Positions 27,524 through 33,494 of a DNA stretch of 33,494 bases are shown one piece after another. Numbering within the stretch: the stretch's first letter is position 1; every line of letters begins with the position of its first letter. Source of the DNA: Rhizophagus sp. LPA8_4_AMF (Eukaryota > Glomeromycota > Glomeromycetes > Glomerales > Glomeraceae); contig JADRCO010000449.1 in assembly GCA_021464525.1 (NCBI GenBank), positions 1 through 33,494 of the forward strand. The letters run 5' to 3'. Below the pieces are notes generated by a model, which saw nothing but the letters and a program-made list of their open reading frames with translations, was not told where the DNA came from and did no database searches. The position numbers and the translations under genes were made by a program.

Positions 27524-30173
27524 ATGTCTTTATTTGGTTCCGAAATACCTACAATAACTGAACCTTTAGAATTGTTTATTGGATGTCGTTTTGATACTTG
27601 GATAGTTGCAGAGAATACTATTAAGGAATATGGAAAGCGTAAAGGATTTGCTATTAATCGATATCGAGTTAAATATAGCGAAAATTAAATTACCGATTTG
27701 GGTGAATGAGTTGTAAGAAAAAGAACTTATGTATGCGAATATTTTGGAAAGTATAAGCCTAATAAAATGAAATCAATTGAGCAGCAGCATAACAAAAGTT
27801 CAAAGAAGACTGACTGCAAATGGCATGTTAATTTGAGTAAGCCAAAAAATAACAATTTTGTCCACATAACATTCATACATCCTGATCACAATCACGAATT
27901 ACTCGCCGATAATGCGATATTTGCTACACCATTCCAAAGATTTGACATTTCTATAATGAAAGAGATTGACATGCCGTTGTGTATGGTTGTTGTGACGCGT
28001 ATACTATACAAAATCTTTTGCAACCGTTATTTCCTGACCAACTCTTTCTTACTCAAGATTTATCGAATGCAATTCAAAAAATCAAACAAAAACACCAAAT
28101 TGTTAGATCAGATACCTCTTGTTTGTTGAAATTTCTTCTTAAGAAGCAAAAAGAAGATCCTACAATGTTTGTGCAGCCATTAATTAACGCAGATAGTGAT
28201 TGACTTTGTGGCATATTCTGGATGACGTCAAACCAGATTTCATTATGGTCGTGTTATTCTGATGTTATCTTACACGATAACACTTCGAGGACTAACAAGT
28301 ATAACTATCCTTTATCGTTATTTATACTTGTAGACAATAATGGTAAATCACAATTAGGTGCGCAGGCTTTCTTGAATGACGAAATACAAGAAAGTTATGA
28401 ATGGGTTTTGCAGCAAACGTTAGACGCAACTGGTTTGAAACCTCATGTTATATTAACCGATATGAATTCTGCAATGATCTCTGCATGTCAAAACATATAC
28501 AAGGATACGTATCACGTCCACTGTATATGGCATATGTCTCAAAATATACCTAAACGACTTAAACACAAGCTTAAAACTGCAGATTTTAAGACATTTAACA
28601 GAGATTTTTGGAAGATGCGCAATTTGTTATATGTAGAAGTTTTTAAGCGACGATTTCAAGAATTGTTAGAAAATTTTCCTGATAGCAATAATTATATGTG
28701 TAACACACTCTATCCGACTTGTAATTCGTGGGCTCGTGCTTTTACAAGTCGTATTTTTATAGCCGGTATGCAGTCAACCCAGCGTGTTGAATCCATTAAC
28801 GCGATTGTTCATAAGGCTATTTCCTCTAATTCAACTATGGCTGAAGTAGTTGAATATTTGGACTCTCAGATGCAGAAAGAAGAGCTGAACACAAGTTTTA
28901 TGGAATGGAAATATAAATCAATAACATATCACCAGCCATTTGTAGTGAATAATTTCTTTAGTGATATTAATGCTCTAATTAAAAAATATTTTTCCTCACA
29001 TATTGTTGCAGAAATCTATAAACAAATGTGCGAATCTGTACTTTATAAATGTGAAAAGATGTCTTTAGAGGACGCGAACAATTTTGATAATGATCAAATG
29101 GTAATGTATGATACACATTTAATTATATCAGTTGGAGGTCTTCTGACGAATGGGTTTCTGCAGGATAGTGGTTACGATTTAGATTAGAATAGATTTAACA
29201 TTATCTGTTATGGTTGATATCATGATTCGATTAATAAGATTCACACGATTTTTTACATTTAGGATCAGGAAGATGAACTGGGATCTGATCAGGAGGAAGT
29301 CAACAACATTGAAGACCATTATGACTATCGTCAGACATATTTAAAGGCATTGTTGAATTCAGTTTCAGAAAAATCAATTAAAGAAATCTGGCAAATCACT
29401 CCTTATATGATCCCAAGCTCATATCAGCATATCGTTACCTTTGAGGATGGTACACACATATGTACATGTTTATTGTTAATCTCGCATGGGATAATATGTA
29501 GACATTATTTCAAGTTGATGGTTGAAATTCAAACGCGCTGTTTCATTTATTATTAATGCCAACAAGATGGCTTCAAGATGATGCTTAGAATCACGTTAAT
29601 ACTATTTTTAACGAACCATTTATTGGAACATCATCCAAAAACCTAAAACAGATTCAAGACAATGATACAGTTCAACAAGCCAATTTTATTCCTATGCATT
29701 ATGATAACATTCAAGAAGTTCAAATTAGAAATCGTGTACAAAAAAAAGTCGATTATAGCCAACTTATGGGTCATTTTAAGAAAGCAGTGGATTATTCTTT
29801 AGAAGATAATGATTAACAAAGTTTGGATGATATTATCTTAGCTTATATTTCTGAAAAGCAAGCAAAACGGTAAGCTATGGCGCAACTGGAAATAAATATT
29901 TTAGAAAAACATAGGAATTCAAACGTGATTGAATTAAATGATGGATGCGTTTATGATATTGATAGTATTAAGGATCCGACAAGGTATAATTGTAAAGGTA
30001 GACCCGCCATCAAATGAATGAAAGGTCGTAATGAAGAAAATAATAATGCGAGTACTAGTAAAGTACAAAAAGAAAATGTGCGAAATGATTGCAAAAATAT
30101 GAATAATGGGCGAAAGTGCAGCATATGTCATAAAATGGGGCATTATGCTCCTAGATGTCCTAATCGAAAATGA
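27524..30173 (+). pseudogene. MULE transposase (FAR1, MULE, SWIM, CCHC), broken
   Basis: Starts MSLFGSEIPTITEPLELFIG. Domains in order: FAR1-type DNA-binding region (about 27570-27920: FDTWIVAENTIKEYGKRKGF, then a C...C...H-D-H-N-H zinc pattern ending DHNHELL); MULE catalytic domain with VILHDNTSRTNKYNYPL (from about 28264), VILTDMNSAM (28447-28476), a C-x-WH block YHVHCIWHMSQN (about 28509-28544) and QRVESINAIVHK (about 28780-28815); SWIM zinc finger CTC...ICRH (about 29461-29507); and a C-terminal zinc knuckle CSICHKMGHYAPRC (30117-30158). Stops: TAA and TGA near 27686 and 27707, TGA at 28201 and near 30016, TAG near 29586, TAA near 29815 and 29871. There is a frameshift near 27972, one near 29533, and an intron-like gap at about 29188-29262 whose donor is not canonical. 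It cannot encode an active enzyme. Confidence 0.9.
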
Positions 30174-30638
30174 TAGCTTTGATATTGATCAACTGTGATA
30201 ACATTGTGATTGAAAGAATGATGTAAAAGTTCAAAAAGAAGGACCTGTTATACTAATTGTAAGTGTATTAGGAGCGAAGAAAGGAGTGATAATATGATGA
30301 AAAGATCATCAATAGATTATACTTTATTGATAGCTAATACAACTAATGTAATTTCATTATGTTCAATACAATTTAATAAAATTATCATGGGTGTTTTGTA
30401 CCCATTTGCGGTCTATTTTATGATTAATTTATAGTTTTTAATTTTTGATACGAAAGCGAAGTTCGTCAGATCACGTGATATTATGCGAATCCAAAAAAAA
30501 GGTTTTTAAATTTTGATTTAATTTTGGCCAATAATTTTAGCAAAAATTCACGTGGAGATGCGTTATAATGTGGGGTGCGTTAAATAAATTTACTCTTATA
30601 AATATTTTATTAATATTCTTTGATCTATTATTTTAGGA
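30174..30638. other. MULE 3' region and flank
   Basis: Non-coding. It contains the right terminal repeat (30555-30569), a TCACGTGATATTATGCG word near 30471 and GGGTGTTTTGTACCCATTTGC near 30389. No gene. Confidence 0.45.
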
Positions 30639-30639
30639 A

Positions 30640-31370
30640 ATGATTATTGATTGGGCAAATAAATTTATTAATTTATTTATACTAATTGCAGATATTGAAA
30701 TGGGATACCCAAAGCTATACAATTGGCAACATCACATTATCAATACTGTACGAAATTATGGTGCAATTCATGGTTTCACTACAGAAACTTATGAGTCACT
30801 ACATAAATTTTATATTAAAGCTCTATATAGAATGTCCAATCGGCGGGATGCAAATTACAAATAATTAATATGGTATAGTTCAATTGTTATATTGTAACTA
30901 TAAATTTATTATATAAAAATTAATCAATCATTTATACCATATTAGATGCAACATAATAGTATTTTAAATTATCTACAAAAAATAGCATCTCCACTTTCAA
31001 TTAAGAAACATCATCAAATTTCAACATTAGGTGGAATTGAAGGTAGTTTTACATTAGATACCTTTAACAACTTTGTTGGTGAATATAAAACTACTTACTT
31101 TTTAGCATCAGAAGCTGAAAAGGCATTTGAAGTATTAATTGATTCATTAAATCAATATTTTGATCTTATCAAAAAATATTACTGATAAAGATGTTGAAAC
31201 AACAATTATTAAGTGGTATACTAGTGCATTTATTAGAGAAATTGATACTATACGAGCTAAAAGCAATTATTACAATGCATTTGCTTTTAGTGATATTGCA
31301 ATTAATATGAATGAAGAGGAGGCCAAAATATAATATAATTGATGGAGTATGTTTTGCAAAGGTAAAAATA
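30640..31370 (+). pseudogene. KDZ/Plavaka-like transposase fragments
   Basis: First piece 30640-30864: KLYNWQHHIINTVRNYGAIH then GFTTETYESLHKFYIKALYR and MSNRRDA, a block I associate with the C-terminal part of Plavaka/KDZ transposases. Second piece 30946-31185 (MQHNSILNYLQKIASPLSIK), then after a one-base frameshift NITDKDVETTIIKWYTSAFI and FAFSDIAINMNEEEA to about 31320, then a last fragment DGVCFAK followed by GTAAAA, which could be an old splice donor. The pieces lie between 30639 and 31366 with a stop at 30862 and a frameshift. The N-terminal catalytic part is absent. Family assignment is from remembered motif resemblance and is moderate. Confidence 0.5.
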
Positions 31371-32086
31371 AGAATTATTATTTTTTAATTATTATAATTA
31401 ATTTGTTTTAAAAAAATTTGAAAATATGCGTAAAACAAGATATTAAACAGTGCATTAAACTATGCTAAATGATCAGTGCGCAGTTTTAGCTAATGATCAT
31501 TGCACAAAATAATCAGTACTGTTGATTGGCAATAATCATTGCAACGATTAACATATTAAATTTTACAGTATTTTTTTTCAATGCATTGTTTTATGCCGAT
31601 CTAATTTACTGATGTAGCACATGCTAAATTTTTATTTAAAATCAATGTTAAAATGATATCTATTAATGCCAGAGATATGATATTACCATCATTTAATGTA
31701 TTGTAATAAGGTGATTCTAATGAATATAAAATTGTCTTTATACAATCAGTAGATAATAAGTAATAGTACAAATCAAAATTTTAATTTTTGACATTCAAAA
31801 ATTTTAAAAAAATGCAAAATTAAAATATTTCATTATACAGTGATAAAAAAAAGATAAAGTAAGGCTTGTTAAAATTGTCACATCAAGACCAATTGAATAA
31901 TATCTTTATTATCTTTTATCTTCAATAGATGCTTTCTAGCACTAATTTTTTAAATTACATCTATTATGGAATATCTCTTAATGTATTGATGCTAGAGACT
32001 TAATTTTATCATCATTTGATGCATCTTGATGAGATGATTTCAATGAGCTATAGAATGCATTTATACGATTACTAGTTATCAAAATA
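31371..32086. repeat. Two diverged direct copies, ~150 bp each, in AT-rich DNA
   Basis: 31665-31757 and 31965-32080 share the order: TATCTATTAATGCCAGAGA or ATTGATGCTAGAGAC, then ATCATCATTTGATGCAT-like sequence, then GATTTCAATGAGCTATA-like sequence, then TTTATACRATYA. The surrounding 31460-31545 has three near-copies of ATGATCATTGCA. No gene is visible in the stretch. Confidence 0.5.
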
Positions 32087-32282
32087 CAGTCAACCCCCTA
32101 TATAGTCACCTCCTGTATAATCACATCATATAAAATTTCCCTTTATAAACACACTATATTTTGGCCCAATGTACTAATAAACATATTAGAAAAACTTCCT
32201 TTATAGTCACAACATATGACTTTTTTTATAATCACACCCTTTTTTTGGTCCTGAGAGGTGTGATTATAAAGGAGGTTAACTG
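32087..32282. mobile_element. pogo/Tc1-mariner-like MITE, TA-flanked (196 bp)
   Basis: Left end CAGTCAACCCCCTATATAGT, right end read inward CAGTTAACCTCCTTTATAAT. TA duplications lie at 32085-32086 and 32283-32284. The CAGTYAACC start is typical of pogo/Tigger-type ends (established). The interior repeats the terminal word several times (TCCTGTATAATCACA, TCCCTTTATAAACACA, TCCTTTATAGTCACA, TTTTTTATAATCACA). Non-autonomous, no coding frame. Confidence 0.88.
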
Positions 32283-32284
32283 TA

Positions 32285-32914
32285 TTTTAATTTCACATTT
32301 TTCACATTTTTATAAATTTTTAAGTAAAACTGAATTGAATTGGATGGTTCTAATTTAGTTCTCATTTGGTTTTTAGTTCTATCTGAACCAGTAAATACTG
32401 ACCCAAATTAACCTATTCAAAGCTTTAATATAATTCAATATGTTAATAGGTAGACTTTAAGATAAAGCTTAAATGTTTAATTAACACAGTTAAATTTTAA
32501 TGTTAGATTTAATATATATTTGCCTAAAAATTAGACATTTTTAACTAAAAATTTGCAAAGTAAATAAGTCTAAAATGCTTTTCTATATATTATAATTTTG
32601 GCATATAAAAAGATTTCATTAAAGTAATATATAAGTTTAACATTTAACCTATAACTAATATGATAATTATTATATATTAAGTATAATAATGAAATTAAAA
32701 TTAAGCCAAAAATATAATTAATAGGATTCTAAATAATATTAATAACTTAGATAATTTAAATAAAAAGGTAAAAAAGCATTTTTTACAATATTTTGGTTAA
32801 GATTAATACTAAAAATACAATTTTAATAATAATTTTATACAAAAAACATTTTTTTAATAATATCTTTAAATTTTATAATTTTCTGTTTACTAACTTCAGA
32901 ATGTATTTTCACTA
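32285..32914. other. Gene-free AT-rich stretch
   Basis: A few TTTGGTTTTTAGTTC/GAACCAG words near 32335-32400 resemble the CAGTTTTTGG-type repeat. The rest is low-complexity A/T. No gene. Confidence 0.45.
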
Positions 32915-33153
32915 CTTTGGTTAAATGCAATTGACTTTCTTAATTAATTGAAAATTGTTCAGTAAGATCAATTATTTATATATTAATTTTCATAGTTGTA
33001 AGTATCTAACTTTCAAATTTTTTATTTTCTAATTATAACTTTAAAGTATAATTATATTACTTTGATCAAATAAAATCTATTTTCTAATTAATTGAAAATT
33101 ATTCAATAAGATCAAAACTACTTATATATTAATTTTATAATTATAAGTATAAT
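32915..33153. repeat. Tandem duplication, period ~145 bp
   Basis: TTAATTAATTGAAAATTGTT, CAGTAAGATCAA and ATATATTAATTTTCATAGTT (32939-33005) recur at 33085-33150 with a few changes, each preceded by ACTTTGRTYAAAT. About 1.6 units. No coding frame. Confidence 0.65.
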
Positions 33154-33494
33154 AGGAACAGCATGCAGGTCTTTGAGTCAATCAACTAAAAAAGTAGGGC
33201 AATTGCTAAAATAGTGTACTTTACCTCATACTTACTTATTGAGTGAATGGGTTCACCAACAGTGCATATGTGGGTTCTATTGATGAATAACAAGTGGTTA
33301 TTAATTCTTTAAAGTAGATTATTCTTATTCTCATTTTTACGATTTTGTATTAGTTTACTAAATCTGATTTACTTAATTATCGCCCTTTTCAAATTAGTGC
33401 GACCCCCTGATTTTTCAGTGCATCATCATATGTAAATCGGAAATCTTATTTACCACGTGATAATAAATATTAAAGAACCAATAAAATGAATTTT
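33154..33494. other. Unassigned 3' end of the window
   Basis: Less AT-rich than the preceding kilobase. It contains GAGTGAATGGGTTCACCAACAG, which has a short inverted GTTCACC/GGGTTC look but no tRNA fold that I can support. Near the end is a CACGTG word (about 33455). No open frame of note. Confidence 0.4.

Larger units (their letters stand above)
26958..30569 (+). mobile_element. MULE transposon (inactivated), approximate ends
   Basis: TTATAACGCATCCCC at 26958-26972 is inverted at the right as GGAGATGCGTTATAA (30555-30569), 13 of 15 matching. The left copy sits in a perfect palindrome TGCGTTATAACGCA. The repeats bracket a FAR1/MULE transposase pseudogene. I cannot find a 9-bp target duplication directly outside these ends, so the true termini may lie a few dozen bases further out (both outer flanks also share TTTACT-like and TGCG words). 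Confidence 0.6.

Noticed and set aside
33230..33270. GGGTTCACC-like word considered as a tRNA T-loop or B box
   Set aside because: No acceptor stem, D-arm or anticodon arm could be paired around it.

Overview
This is a eukaryotic, very AT-rich fungal window with small GT-AG introns (about 70-100 bp), long homopolymers and dense, decayed transposons. The repeat families and the fragments of MULE, Helitron, KDZ/Plavaka-like and AAA-ATPase-like genes resemble what I know of arbuscular mycorrhizal fungi (Glomeromycotina, Rhizophagus irregularis in particular). That assignment is inference from family resemblance, not a database match.

Layout. 1-8.77 kb is transposon debris: an inverted repeat, a ~100-bp tandem array, a broken DDE-type transposase-like gene (about 1318-5345) hit by two copies of one 157-bp MITE, then five unrelated foldback elements between 5.35 and 7.8 kb and a third copy of the 157-bp family. 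8773-13818 is a complete but dead Helitron inserted between two units of a 19-bp minisatellite. It has one frameshift and nine stops but keeps its Rep and helicase motifs, 3' hairpin and CTAG end. 13.8-16.8 kb is gene-free AT-rich DNA with one more MITE.

16.8-24.0 kb is the host gene island: a 548-aa serine-rich acidic orphan (+), COP9 signalosome subunit 4 in four exons (-), the urease accessory protein UreD (+, divergent from CSN4), a protein with three double-stranded-RNA-binding domains (-, three exons, one homopolymer frameshift) and a small single-pass membrane protein (+, three exons). These genes do not form an operon or a common pathway. CSN4 and UreD share a 252-bp divergent promoter.

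24.6-33.5 kb is debris again: a broken AAA-ATPase-like gene, an integrase remnant, a MULE with a broken FAR1/MULE/SWIM/zinc-knuckle transposase, KDZ/Plavaka-like fragments, diverged duplications and a pogo-like MITE with TA target duplications. I saw no tRNA, rRNA or CRISPR array. The most useful observations are insertions whose removal restores the host sequence (MITEs in an open reading frame, Helitron in a minisatellite), the strong TGA bias among Helitron stops, and the three-dsRBD gene.
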